A stretch of 64,000 bases of DNA, taken from the NCBI GenBank assembly GCA_905250125.1, contig CAJNOL010000040.1:124001-188000 (forward strand). The letters run 5' to 3'. A program made the translations under genes and the position numbers. Origin of the DNA: Rotaria sordida (taxonomy: Eukaryota; Rotifera; Eurotatoria; Philodinida; Philodinidae). This document shows positions 52,395 to 64,000 of this stretch, one piece after another (the first letter of the stretch is position 1; each line of letters opens with the position of its first letter). Below the pieces are notes generated by a model. That model saw only the letters and a list, made by a program, of their open reading frames with translations, did not search any database and was not told where the DNA came from.

Positions 52395-52700
52395 TTTTTT
52401 TTTTGTCTGTTTCATTATCAGAAATGCCTTTTTTTTTCGTGTTTTTGATACAAAATCCATGAAAGCCAAGAAATTTTTTTGAGTTTTTAACTTCATGAGT
52501 AATACCTGAAGAGGGTACAGATTCAAAATCTTTCTAACTAACATGTATGTCAAAATCAAAAGTTCATTTGGGTTCGCATAGTATTATTATGGATTTTTCT
52601 AAAAGATTCTCAAAACTCACTGATTAAATAATCATTTTTCCTTACATAATATTATATCAAAACACGTTCGAACTTTGCCTTTTTTTAGATTGATGAAAAT

Positions 52701-53159
52701 CATGGATCACTACTTATTACTGTTCTCATCTTACATTTACTACTTAATTCTGACGCCAACTATTATGATAATGTTCATTATTAACTTCAAATAAAGTACA
52801 AACAACTTTCCTAATACAACGAAAAAAGTAATTTTCTTCGATATTTTTACTACATATTTTCGAAACGTTGGTCTCTATAAATTCCGATATCAAAAACTTT
52901 AAATATATCAAATCAATCTAATATTTTCATAATATAAACAGATAAGATATAAAGAAAATCAAAATTACTGTAAAAATAAAACTAAGAAAAAAAAAAGAAA
53001 ACCAAACAAAACTAATCCTTATCCTAATGACGAGAAGAACACCTTCTCGTCACTTTTGCTTTAAATAAAAAATATTTATAAAAAAACAAAAAAAAACAAA
53101 AAAAAAAGAATTTGAAATACAGAGAAGCAAAAAAAACCTTTACAATAATATTTCACTAC
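52701..53159. other. Spacer downstream of the Ser-rich hypothetical gene
   Basis: AT-rich, with A-runs near 52985 and 53080-53110. It holds the 3' UTR of the minus-strand gene ending at 53160. A short inverted repeat GACGAGAAGA...CTTCTCGTC lies at about 53030-53052 and could be a 3'-end hairpin. Confidence 0.5.
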
Positions 53160-56100
53160 TTATAAAAATGATTCACAATGATACTGATTGATTATTTCTG
53201 GTGGTGAACTTATAGCCATTTCACTAATATCACCAACTTCAAGAATTCTTTCATAAAGAGCAATTGTTTCAGGAGATAAACCGGCATTTAAAAGACGATT
53301 TTCTAATTCAATATCATGATTATGAACTAATTTTTGATTATGTGTTGGACTTGAATCTGGTAATGTTATACGTAATGGAATACCGGAATATTGATTTGAA
53401 AGACGAGGTACCTCATATAAAGATTTTGATGTTACACTATGCCATTGTAAACTTGGATCAATGATAATTGAACGATTTTGAATCTCATTCATTTGATCAT
53501 TTATTATATTCGTTTGATTAAAAGAATTATCGACAATTTTATTTGTCGATGTTCGTAATAATGGTTGTGAATTATTTGACGTTCTCTAAAATAAATATGA
53601 ATAAATAGAATTTGAAAATAGATCAAAATAAAATCAAATTTACCATTGTCGAAGTTGAATTTATGACTTTATCTGACAAATTATTATTTGATATTTTTGG
53701 ACGAACTGATTGTTTTGATACATCTGAACTTATTGAATGACGATCATTTCCAACTGAATTTATTGAAGATGAATGTTGTGCTGTAAAATTTATCTTATTT
53801 GATGATGATGATGATGATGATGGTCGATATTGTTGTGGATGAGGATGAGAAGGTAGAAGTACTTGTGGTTTTGATGAACTTTTAATAAATAATTTTAAAT
53901 AAATTATTATTGTTAGATTTTTTTTTTTTGGTTAGTTCATTTTTTAAAAAGAAACTTACTTTTGTTTGATTTGATTTGTTGACGTTTGTGATTTTACATT
54001 CATATTTAATGGTAATTTTGGTTGTGGAGTAAATGTTGTTGATTTAAGAAAAGGACGAAAAGCACTACGAGATCCACCACCAACTAAACTATTAGTACAT
54101 GATTGAAATGAAGGTTTAGATTGATTGTTCAGATTTTCATTAGTAGATTTCATTGAAGAAATCGTAGATCTTGAAATATGATTTATTGATAGTAAATTTC
54201 TTTCATTCTCATCTGTTGTTACAGTAATTTGAAGTGATGGACCAGATGTTTTTCGACTTGGAGGTACAACAGCAACAGGCGGTATTAGATTTGAAATAGA
54301 TTTTTGTTGAAGTGAAGAAGGAAAATGAGATTGTGATGGTGGTAAACTTTGACTACGAATAGTTGATGTTTGTTGAGGATGTCTTAATGTTGGTTGATGT
54401 TGAGAATGATGCCGAGGTGCAACAGGAAAACGAAGATTTGACATAGTAATATCAATGATTGGTCCAACTGGTTGAATGGATGGTGGAACAGTGGCTGTTG
54501 GTAATTGTTCTATTAGTACTAGAATAATATATATATATATAGAGAGAGATTAAAATAGAATTTTATAATTCTGTAATAAAATTTATCATGAATGTATAAA
54601 TAAAATAAATTTTATTTATATTGTTATTCTATATATAAACAATAATAAATTGATTATAGTTATTTTGTTCAATAGAATATATATTTCGATAATACTTTTT
54701 ATTTTTATTTCAAAAGTGTAGATACATTGAATGATTAGTAGATGTATTGACTAAGTATTATCGATGTATTTTTTCGCATGTCAGTGACATTGCATGACTG
54801 ATAAAAAGTTTTGAAAAAATGCCGGGCTTTTTTTTCTAAATAATTTATTTTACATGAGAAGAATATTGCAGTAGGCGTTTTTTTTTTTAAATAAGAATAC
54901 ATTATATGACAAGTGAGTTCTATAATTATGGTGTTAGAACACATGAAATGTTTCAAGCATTAACGAAATTGAAAGTTAAATACATTGTCCATATACTATA
55001 ATTAATGATCTATCTAATGTATAATCTTTCTTGATAAATTTTAAATTTTTATATGTTTTTGATAGAACAATAAAAGAAAAGAATCCAAAAAAAATATTTA
55101 AATTTTTTTTTCTTTATAGTTATTAATGTGAATTGATTTTATGTTCTCTTATCTAAATCAATTTGTTCATTTTATTTATAAGAAAGTGTTATTCCTATTA
55201 GAAATTTCTAAAAAATTAATTCGCCTATTTCAAACTCAATTGAATTCTCATGTATATATAAATCATCGGTTTTTTTGAATAGATTTAGTATACCGATCAT
55301 GGGAATTGTTTTAAAACTCGTGTGTGAAATCGTTAAGATAAAATATGATATTTTTTTAGAATTCAATGATTTCTATTCGATGTATACTGTTGATGATTTA
55401 CTTTCGAAAAAGTCATAAATGAATCGAGAATTTGTTGATTAAACAGTGTTTTATCCAACGTGACGGGGAGGAGGAGAAGGGGCATGCCCTTGAAAAGCGA
55501 GTTGACCTTCTTCCTAAATTTTGTGATTATTTTAACATGTACTATGTTTCTGTACTTCTAAGAATTATTATTTCATCTTCTAAAACTTTAAATTATTCGT
55601 TCAAAAGAGAATATCTCAATAAAACATTATAATTAAGTATAACATTGATATTAACCAGTAAGATAAGATTATGTGTTTCAGCAATTATTTGGACATTATT
55701 TAAGCTATAAATCATTTTCTTTTTATCTATGCTGTTCTATCAAAAGTAACATTTACTAAAACCGCACTCATTCAACACAGAAAGGACAATATACTTTATT
55801 GACTACGCATGAACAATTTTCAACATTGTTTTTCTTCAATCATACACTCATTTTGTCTTTGAAGGTCACATAATGGAGATAGTTATTATTTCTTTTAAAT
55901 AGAAAAGTATTTATTTGAATGATAAAATCTAGGAATAGTTGAATCTTACTATCACAATAGGCATAATTAACATAAAAAAAAACACCAACAATAATAAAAT
56001 TTTGCTTGAATCTGAATCGAAATGTTGATGAAATTAAAACAATTTTCATTTTTCTCTATATTACTTTTGATATAATAAATATGAATAAAAACTCAAAAAG

Positions 56101-56786
56101 ATGAATTCTTTTTTTTAGTTTCGCTTTATCTACTCTTAAGTTTATATATATAAAAACTAACCTTTATCAGTATCATTAAGTGATATATCTTTTACTGCTT
56201 TAAGTGTATCGACTGACGAGTTTGAATGTGATTTTGTTAATGCTAATGTATCAGACTCGTCTAATGATGAAGTCGATGGTGGTGTAATACCAGCTTGACT
56301 TAAATCTTCAACTGTAATAATAGTTAACATAATTTCAGGTTTTTTTGGTAATTTTTTCTTTTTTTTAGGTGTTATATTAAATATTTGTCGAGATTTCGTA
56401 TTAATTTTTATTGGTGACGATGAATCATGACGAGAAGAACGAGAATATTTTCTTCTTTTTATTATCGTCGATGCTGTTGTTGTTGTTAATGATGGATGTA
56501 TATAACATTTTGTTCCATCAAGATATCTAACTTCAATTGGTGGTTTATGTTGACAATCATTTTCTTGCCGTCGTCGGTGTACATCAACTGTTGGTATAGA
56601 ACGAGCACTAATGAGACCATGAAATGTTTGATTTGACCAGCAACTTGATGATTGTTCACGATTATCAAACTGACGTTGAATATTAACAATTGATGAAGAA
56701 TGACTATCACCTGACTCCTCATAAATTGTTTCAAGGTGAACCGTAGGAAGTGTTGGAGGAATAACAGGTTGAGTTTTTGATACCAT
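53160..56786 (-). CDS. Unrecognised Ser/Thr/Gln-rich protein, 614 residues
   Basis: Four exons, 56786-56162, 54518-53960, 53878-53644 and 53585-53160, close in phase around an unusually long first intron (1.6 kb) and two short ones. The protein is mostly low-complexity: Ser/Thr/Pro/Gln/His-rich, with a basic run TPKKKKKLPKK near residue 145-150 and a poly-Ser stretch from a (TCA)n tract at about 53802-53821. More ordered-looking parts are YLDGTKCYIHPSL (exon 1), EIMLTIITVEDLSQAGITPP (exon 1 end) and a helical segment ENRLLNAGLSPETIALYERI near the C-terminus. There is no signal peptide or membrane segment. I cannot assign a family. An intracellular scaffold or regulatory protein would fit the composition, but that is only a guess. 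Confidence 0.7.
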
Positions 56787-57240
56787 CCTTATTGATTAAC
56801 GTCTCTAACGAGACATCTTTCTTGTTCTTGTTAATATGAATTATTAAATATTTACGTGATCAATCGAATGATAACATAGGAATATTGTGTTATATCATAT
56901 ACTTGACTTGTTCACTTTTTTTGGGTTTTTTTTCTTGCATGTATGCGTAGAGATTCATTCCTTTATATCATATAAATGATAAGTCATTAATCATGTTTGT
57001 GAAGCGTTAATACTATTGATAATCGTATTGTCAATGCTATCCAGTCAAAGATATAAATAATACAATGACATAACAACTAAAATAATAAATACTTTTAAAC
57101 AAACAACATATAAAATAAACTAAAATCTTTTATTGCAAATTGAAATAGTATATATATACATACATTTATAAGCAAACCTTATTGACTCTTAAAGGTTTAA
57201 ATATTCGTCATCAAACATCTATAACAGGTATGTGAACACT

Positions 57241-57317
57241 CATGACATATATAAATATATATAAATATATATATATGTATGTGTATACATATACATATAT
57301 ATATATATATATATATA
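57241..57317. repeat. TA-rich simple repeat
   Basis: Imperfect ATATAAATATAT units passing into a pure (TA)n run. Confidence 0.9.
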
Positions 57318-57376
57318 CGAGGAGCTTATTCATCTACTTTTTTTTCTTTGTGACCTATTTCAACACCTCTTACATA

Positions 57377-57408
57377 TATGCATATCAAAATATATTTTGA
57401 TATGCATA
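57377..57408. repeat. Perfect 32-bp palindrome
   Basis: The sequence is TATGCATATCAAAATA followed directly by its exact complement, with no loop. It lies about 60 bp from the TA-rich repeat. It contains the ATGCATAT-like word twice, which resembles an octamer/POU-type site, but function is not shown. Confidence 0.9.
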
Positions 57409-58629
57409 GCGAACACCTTCGTTCTTTTTTTTTTCTTTACTTTTTTGTCTCTTTAACAACTAACAGATACTCTCCTTCATAAACCATTACAAGCTTTAGC
57501 TACGGGAATGAAGCACAAATAAAAATGAAAAACTAAACATTAATGTACTATAATTATAATTTGTCCTTATTTACAGTTTGCCTTCAAACAGACATATGAC
57601 ATACAGACACATTATAAAGCGAAACAACTGTCTCCCCTACTGCTCATTCTATCATCCGTATACACACACACACACACATATGTATTATACTGTACCGTCA
57701 TCGTTGTCATTGGTTCAAAATCAGATAAGCAATATCTTTTAACTACTAGCTCCACATCGGATAAAAAAGACTTAATAAACAAACGATGATCAAATTAAAT
57801 TAAACCGTATACTGAAAACATAGCGCATTAAATGATATATTTGAGTCATTTTTTTTTTCTGTTTGAAGTATTAATATATGATACGTCAATGGCCATTAGT
57901 GCTACCTGTACATATTTTATTTACTAATAGGCAAATATCCTTGATCGACAGATTCACTCATTTTTTTTTCTTTCTTTCGTTTTCTTCGCTTATTGATTTT
58001 TTGATTTTTATTGTGCGTACACCTATAACTACGATGCATCGTTTTTTTGTGTTTCATGGTCAAATATACAAAATGGCGACCCGTTTCTGGTTATAATTTG
58101 ATTTGATTTGATTGCGCCATCCAGAGAAAAAAAACGCTTATATAATGGAGAATGATGTATTTTCTTTTCCATTTTAAAACATTCATCTATCTATAATGTA
58201 CAAGTTAAAATGTTTGTCTTATATTTAAACTAGTTACCTATATGATAATGAGGACGACGATAACGCACATATATTCCTACTGTATAATATCAAAGATAAA
58301 TGAATACGAAATGTGAATAACCATATTGTTATTATCATTGTCTTACTTCGTCTCGTGTCACTTTTCATTCAAAATAATACTGATCAGACGGATGACAAGG
58401 TAGATTTTATCTTACCAGTCACCATTTCAATTATTTCGATGACGACAAAAAAGAATATGGTTTTTTTTCTTTTTCTTTCAATATATTATATGAATTATGA
58501 ATTTCTTCGACATTATAAAATCAAAAGACAATAAAACAAAAGAAAAATACAGAAGACGAATAAATTTATTCAAACAAACATAAATACAAATAAATAGAGA
58601 TAAACTAGAAGTGAATTTATTATTGTATT

Positions 58630-61199
58630 TTATTGAAATGAATTATATTTGATATCAGATGGTGTATATACAATATTCGATAGATTTTGTTCATTATAAC
58701 AATTTGAATGTTTTGTTTCTTCATTATTATCAATAGAATATCGATTTGGATGATCTTTATCTATTAAAAAGAAAACCAATATGTAATCTATAAATTATTA
58801 ACACGATGAAATTTGTTTTTTTTTGTCCTTCGAAGACTTATATTTAAACAAAAAAAAAAAAAAAGAAACAATTAAATGTTTTAGTTATTAGTACAACTTA
58901 TCAAATCTAGAATTTTCGAATCTCAATACAATCGAACCGTATTTTGATAATCTCAATGAAATTTTCTAATCGAAATTGGATAGTCGCCCTGAAAATATGA
59001 GATATTTTTTTCTATATTCGATGATTAACTCACTCTACACATTTCTCAGACGGTCAGAGCCGATCGGATCCAATCAAGCCCAGGATCAACATGACGAGCT
59101 CTAATTTTTAATACTCATATTGAAAAGATATCAAAATAAATCTATTCAAACTTTAATGAAAATTTTCAGTACCAATAAAAATAAAAATATTCTGTTTATA
59201 AACAATCAACGTACGGTGTTTTTTCGTATCACCTATGACAATCTTATTATTCTTCGATGATGGATTAGTATTATTATTCTTCGTTTTGATCGATTGTTTC
59301 TGTCGCTCTTGTTTACGCCATTTAGCTCTTCGATTTTGAAACCATACCTGGCAATTTTGTTTAGAAGAAGAAAAAAACTTAACCTTTATCCTTTGAAAAA
59401 AAAAAACAAATATTAAACTTACTTGAACACGTGCTTCAGTTAAATCAATACGAAGTGAAATTTCTTCACGTAAATAAACATCAGGATAATGAGTCTAATA
59501 ATTCAATTAAATATATATAATTTTTAAAAGAAAACTTTATGATGTATAAAAAAAAAAAAAAAGAAGTTTTATACTAATCATGAAAAGACATCTCTTCTTT
59601 TCATCATAACTAATAAGCGGAAAAGTAATATAGTTTAATACTTTCATATTGAATAAAACGAAAGATTCTTGTCTTATTCTTTTTTTTTACTTTATCTGCA
59701 ACCACTTTCAAGCAAATATAATAAAAATTAAAATTTTTTTTATCATATCGAACATCAAATTAACTTAAATTAGTTCTTTTTTTTTTTGTCTTAAATACAA
59801 ACTCTAGACAAGAGATATATTTGACAAAGAAATTATCTATTTAGACAAGAATATTTATTCAATTGATTTTCAATAGTTTATTACATGATAGAAATGTGCA
59901 GAGTAAAGATTAAAAAATTTTTCTCAGTCAGGATGTAGAGTATGAAAAAAAAAACTAATCCTGCATATCTCTATTATATGAATAATAATAATATTTATTT
60001 GTCTTCGAATTACTTTACGAACTAAACCATGAGATAGATTATAAAAAGTTCCATTGAAGAAATATCTCTCAAGTACTTGTGATTTATTTCTTTTGCAACA
60101 TAACTAGAAGTTAACTATCTGTAGCTATTTTATATTCGATAGAAGTTGTAATAGTGTACATAGTAATCGTGTGAGCTTCAATACAAAGTATTATTTTTTG
60201 CAAATTTTGATAGTTTAAACAAGCAACACTATTTTTAAAACTTTTCTACATGCGGAGATAGGGAAACAGTTCGATTCCAAAAACAAAAAACACGAATCGA
60301 TCTCATCGTTGAGAGATAAGCATTTTTCAGTCTTGGTTTAAATAACAAACAAAAAACAAATTTATTTTATTCTAGGTTCTGGTTTTAAGAAAACCCTTTG
60401 AATTCTCTATGACTGTCTGTAAGTTCGAAACTTCTTGTTTCTATACTGCAATTTATGTTATTTCGAATAATCTTCTATTTTGATGGTACATATAGAGATA
60501 AGCAAAATCTATTCGATTCTCAATCCTAATGAGAACAAGATTTTTATATTAAATATCTTTTCATATGTTATCTATTTCCTAATTAAATCTTCTTCAATGA
60601 AACAAATTCTTTAAATACATAAGGTTAAAAAAAAGAATAACTTGAAATTTGACTTTTCTTTCTTATTATTGATAACTCAATTTTTCTAAATAGGATTATT
60701 GAATTAATACAGTTAATCATTGAAGTCTTTTTTTCTTACTTGTTGAAAACATTTTTCAAGTTCTCTTAATTGTAAACTAGTAAAAGTTGTACGAATACGT
60801 CTTTGTTTTCGTTTATTATCATGTAAAAATGCTGTAGGTGTTGGTGTACCAAGTAATGATGATGAATTTGAATCATTTTGTGGTGTACCAAACATTTTAT
60901 AAGATGATTGAAGACCTATTTTATATATTTTCTTCTAGACAATTTTGATAAAAAGAAGACTTATTAAATTTACTCTGCATTGTAGCTGAATAAAAACTTG
61001 GATGTCGTAATGTTGTCGGTGTTGTACGATACATTTGATGATAAGTACTAGCTGTTGTTGATGAACTTGTTGCTGATGGTTGGTGTGAATAAAAATCTGT
61101 ATATGGATTATAAGTAGCTGCTGCTGCTGCTGCAGCCGAATCAAAATATGAAGCAGCATCAAAAGGTAAAAAATAATTTGCTGTATGTGAATGATCCAT
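58630..61199 (-). CDS. PHOX2: Paired-like homeodomain transcription factor, Phox2/Arix type
   Basis: DNA-binding transcription factor, expected in the nucleus; Phox2 proteins specify autonomic and visceral motor neurons in other animals. Five exons, 61199-60974, 60915-60740, 59494-59423, 59347-59215 and 58760-58630, close in phase for 245 residues. The homeodomain spans residues about 113-173: [20 protein letters not shown], then [20 protein letters not shown], then [15 protein letters not shown]. It carries Gln at position 50 (VWFQN). [31 protein letters not shown] and the SYKMF motif shortly before the domain match Phox2 best; Arx/Alx-type proteins are the main alternative. The N-terminal part has a seven-Ala run, Tyr-rich and Thr/Ser-rich stretches, and the tail after the homeodomain is Lys/Asn-rich. 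An intron of 1.2 kb splits the homeodomain, and another lies before VWFQN. Confidence 0.88.
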
Positions 61200-62916
61200 A
61201 TGATTTTCTCTATTCTTTTATTTTATTGTTAAATGACGACAATGTTTGACTTATTGTCGTTAGTAATCAACTTATATTTGCTTATTTCCTTCTCTTTTTT
61301 TTTTTTCTCATTTCGGATAAATAAGATGACAGAATGTGGTGAGCATATTTAACAAATTAAAGCAAGATGGTCGATCAATTTAAAGACAGTGCAAAAGAAA
61401 AGCATCGATCTAATCAATCAGATATTGTCTTTTTCATCTCTGGAGAAATGAACGAAGACTAACATATAAATGTGAAAAAAAAAAGAAATGCAAAGACAAC
61501 ATAGAAATGGTTTGCTTTTTTGATTTGTCGTCATCAATTTTTTGTGACATGTCTTGAACGAATAGAAGCAAAAAAAAAATAAAAAAAAAAAGAAATTGAT
61601 TTGATGACTCGTTCGTTTAGCACTTATCAGCATATGATTAAACGAGTTTTCCAATGGGAGTCGATCTTTCAATTTGAATTTAGACTCTTCACAATTGACT
61701 AATCAACATATCTTCTTTTTCCTTCTTGAAATTTTTCTTCTATTATAAGACAATCATCTGTTCATTTCAATTCGTTTTGAAATACGTAATATTAATTGAA
61801 GTTTGATACTGAGAAATAAAAAGAATCTGAACATGAATTCTTGTAAAAGATTTATATATCTAAACGTATATACGAATTGAATAATTTTTCTTAAATCAAG
61901 AAAGACTTTTCTTCTTCATGATATCTTCTTACGGAAACGACCAATCCCTTTCAAAATAAATATTCCCAAACGCACACTTGATTTTATTTCTAGTGCAGGG
62001 ATCGCATCGCTGTGAACATTAGGCTGTCCCTCCTGAAGTGTTGGTTATTGTGACCCATACTAAGTTTCGGTACTTCGGAAAATAGATGTTCCGGATTTTC
62101 CTCGTATTTCTATTGGTATGTTTGAGAAATTGTGAGATTTTACTTTTTTTTTCATTTGTATCAAAGCAGGACGACTATTTTTAGGAATTTTTTTTTTTTC
62201 TGAAAATTTTACATTGAATTAGCAACTGAAGAATTATATTAGCAGTAAGATTATTTGAACGATTGCTAAAAAAAACAGAGAGAGAGAGCGATCAGTATGG
62301 CAATTCTATTGGTTATCTTAATTGATATCGAATGAAAATTTTAGCAAGTTGGATTAATTATATGAAAAAGACTGTAATGGATTTTGTAAATACGAACTTG
62401 AACTTTGAATATCAATAAAAAAACAATCTAGTACAAACATAAAATATATTCAATTAACCACGAACATATACGTACATATCATAATAATATATTAAATTTG
62501 ATTGAGTCATTTAGATTTCGAATGCAGTAAGATATGATTCTCTTGCTTGTTTAGTGATAATATCATGTTTATTTTTTTTGAATTATTACAACAAGCAGAA
62601 TTCTTTTCATCATATAGATTCACATCGGATATTGATTTCATTCGATAGCAATGTTATTTATTCTCACCAATGACTAAGCAGAACATTTATTAAAATTAAA
62701 ATATAGTGCTTACATAAACATTTTCATTCTATACATTTCAAGTATCTTCAATAGTTATTATAGGTGTAATACATAGTGCTAAACACTTCTGTATTCTTAC
62801 TCATTGTTCTTTTCAATGTTAAAAAAAATTTTTTTTTTTGTTTTTTTTTTATTTTTTTTTACAAATGATCAACTTCGTGTTTATTATATTTATCATATTA
62901 CATTAGATTTTATAAA
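61200..62916. other. Gene-free spacer between the homeobox and TLC genes
   Basis: Promoter side of the homeobox gene and 3' side of the TLC gene (AATAAA on the minus strand near 62880). A GC-richer patch at about 61995-62105 has no recognised content. No tRNA or coding exon is seen. Confidence 0.5.
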
Positions 62917-63786
62917 TTAACTCGGTAAAATAACATGATTATCTATCATCATAACATTATCTTCAATTAATTTATCTTTTTTTCTTTCAAATTTTCGACT
63001 AATTTGATTTTTAACTAAACGATAAAATAATACAATATTTAATATACCAATTGAAGAAACACACATCACAGTAAATATATGAACTATTGGATCAAGTCGA
63101 TTACGTTGTATATATAATAATCGTAAACCAATAATAACAACACCAAAACGAAATAATATAAATGTTATATAATTTCCAATATCAATATATAATTTAAGAA
63201 TTTTCTTAGAATTATTTGATGATGATATTGGTGAATACCAACGTAAAAGTCGTCGTGCATGTAAAAAAACACTATTAATTTCAAGTGAAAGAGCATATAA
63301 ACCATAACCAATATTACGTGTACGAATAAGTACATGTAAAAAAAATGTTATAACAGTAATATGATGAATAAGAATAGCAAATGTTGATGATGTTGAATTT
63401 TGTAAACAATCAAAAAAATCCCAAAAAAAATATCCAACACTAAAACAAATTAATGTATAATTAAAAAAATTTATATGTGATAATGGATCATCAAACATTT
63501 CTGGTGCACGTAAAATAGCAATTATAATTAATATTGAACAAATTGATGAATGTATAAAACTAAGTAATGTATTTTGTCTTAACCAATTATTATTATTATT
63601 ATTACGATTATTTTGATCCTTAATTTTTGATATAGATTTTGTAGTTTGATCAATTATAAGAAAGAATATAAATGATAATGTTGTATAAATAATTATCCAT
63701 ATTGGATTAATTGGTCGATATGGAAAAGTATCTGTTTCATGGAAATAAAATAACGTGTTCATATTTATTATTTTATGTGAATGCAA
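62917..63786 (-). CDS. Intronless TLC-domain membrane protein (TLCD1/2-like)
   Basis: Single open exon of 289 residues. It has several hydrophobic segments (about residues 25-45, 72-92, 108-125, 140-155, 195-220 and 230-255) and the TLC pattern: FFNYTLICFSVGYFFWDFFD, then ILIHHITVITFF, then LEINSVFLHARRLL. The conserved His pair (IHH) and the acid and Asn of the LEINS loop match TLCD1/TLCD2-type proteins, which act in membrane phospholipid composition. An Asn-rich run (NNRNNNNNN) lies in the first cytosolic loop. The start could be Met1 (63786) or Met9 (63762). Without introns, it differs from every other gene in the window. Confidence 0.8.
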   Translation of the reverse strand: MHSHKIINMNTLFYFHETDTFPYRPINPIWIIIYTTLSFIFFLIIDQTTKSISKIKDQNNRNNNNNNWLRQNTLLSFIHSSICSILIIIAILRAPEMFDDPLSHINFFNYTLICFSVGYFFWDFFDCLQNSTSSTFAILIHHITVITFFLHVLIRTRNIGYGLYALSLEINSVFLHARRLLRWYSPISSSNNSKKILKLYIDIGNYITFILFRFGVVIIGLRLLYIQRNRLDPIVHIFTVMCVSSIGILNIVLFYRLVKNQISRKFERKKDKLIEDNVMMIDNHVILPS

Positions 63787-64000
63787 ATAGTATTTATTTA
63801 TTCTCTTTTTCGTTTTTAAATACCTAAGAATGACATTGAATCACTGACTGTTGTGTCATTTACTGTTTACTTCAAACACACCTATGCGCATGTGGATATT
63901 TTATTGACGTGTATATTTGAGTATGAAGAATAGTTTTTATTTTCATTTTTTTTCTTTCTTTCTTTTCTTTCTCTTCTCAATCGAAGAAAACAAAGTTGAT
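63787..64000. other. Upstream flank of the TLC gene
   Basis: Presumed promoter and 5' UTR, with T-rich runs and (CTTT)n-like sequence at the right end. No coding sequence is recognised. Confidence 0.5.

Larger units (their letters stand above)
51139..52700. mobile_element. 1.56-kb foldback element with nested hairpins
   Basis: Left segments 51139-51260 and 51600-51800 pair with right segments 52575-52700 and 51965-52150 (for example AAATTTAAAATATGAGT on the left with its complement near 52110). The arms are about a quarter diverged by eye. Two smaller, unrelated inverted repeats interrupt the arms, at 51365-51532 on the left and 52262-52394 on the right, as if other small elements had inserted. 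No coding sequence is seen. Confidence 0.7.
56787..58629. other. Gene-free spacer with TA-rich tracts
   Basis: Presumed promoter of the Ser-rich gene and 3' UTR of the homeobox gene. It contains TA-rich repeats at about 57241-57317, (AC)n at about 57661-57678, and a 32-bp palindrome. No gene is recognised. Confidence 0.55.

Noticed and set aside
1..64000. CRISPR arrays, bacterial operons, tRNA or rRNA genes
   Set aside because: The genes are intron-split animal genes; no regularly spaced repeats with spacers, no cloverleaf and no rRNA motifs were seen.

Overview
The window is animal nuclear DNA from a small, very AT-rich genome. The evidence is typical metazoan genes (nuclear receptor, animal Argonaute, extended synaptotagmin, Phox2-type homeodomain, TLC-domain protein) split by many short GT-AG introns, mostly about 40-90 nt with GTAAG-like donors, with A/T-ending codons throughout. 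This style fits a gnathiferan or other lophotrochozoan such as a rotifer. That is an inference from style only, because no ribosomal or mitochondrial marker is present.

Layout. All eight genes I can support lie on the minus strand, so transcription runs from high to low coordinates. From the right end they are: an intronless TLC-domain membrane protein (62917-63786); a paired-like, Phox2-type homeobox gene (58630-61199); a long, low-complexity, unrecognised protein (53160-56786); an extended synaptotagmin (39846-48369) whose first C2 domain carries a one-base frameshift; a small unrecognised protein (30436-31251); 262 bp further on, a large thioredoxin/NDK/PLAT fusion gene (20820-30173); an AGO1/2-class Argonaute with a complete catalytic tetrad and a 21-nt in-frame microexon (12518-18421); and a nuclear hormone receptor with an E75/Rev-erb-like hinge (4938-7803). 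The first 4.9 kb shows no gene.

Between genes and inside the longer introns sit several long inverted-repeat (foldback or MITE-like) elements: 10429-10771, 19090-20461, 28323-28613, 42042-43204, 46652-47451 and 51139-52700. There is also a decayed DNA transposon (33247-35974) with about 200-bp terminal inverted repeats and a broken CENP-B/Tc5/pogo-like transposase. Arms of each element are diverged but still pair along most of their length. The rest is AT-rich spacer with (AC)n, (GA)n and (TA)n tracts.

The genes do not form an obvious pathway. The most unusual object is the minus-strand gene at 20820-30173. It joins an NME8/TXNDC3-like part (a thioredoxin fold lacking its CxxC, then three NDK domains) to four PLAT/LH2 domains in one chain of about 1,280 residues. 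Exon models were built by hand from splice signals and reading phase. Two junctions in that gene and one exon in the synaptotagmin gene do not close cleanly and are flagged.
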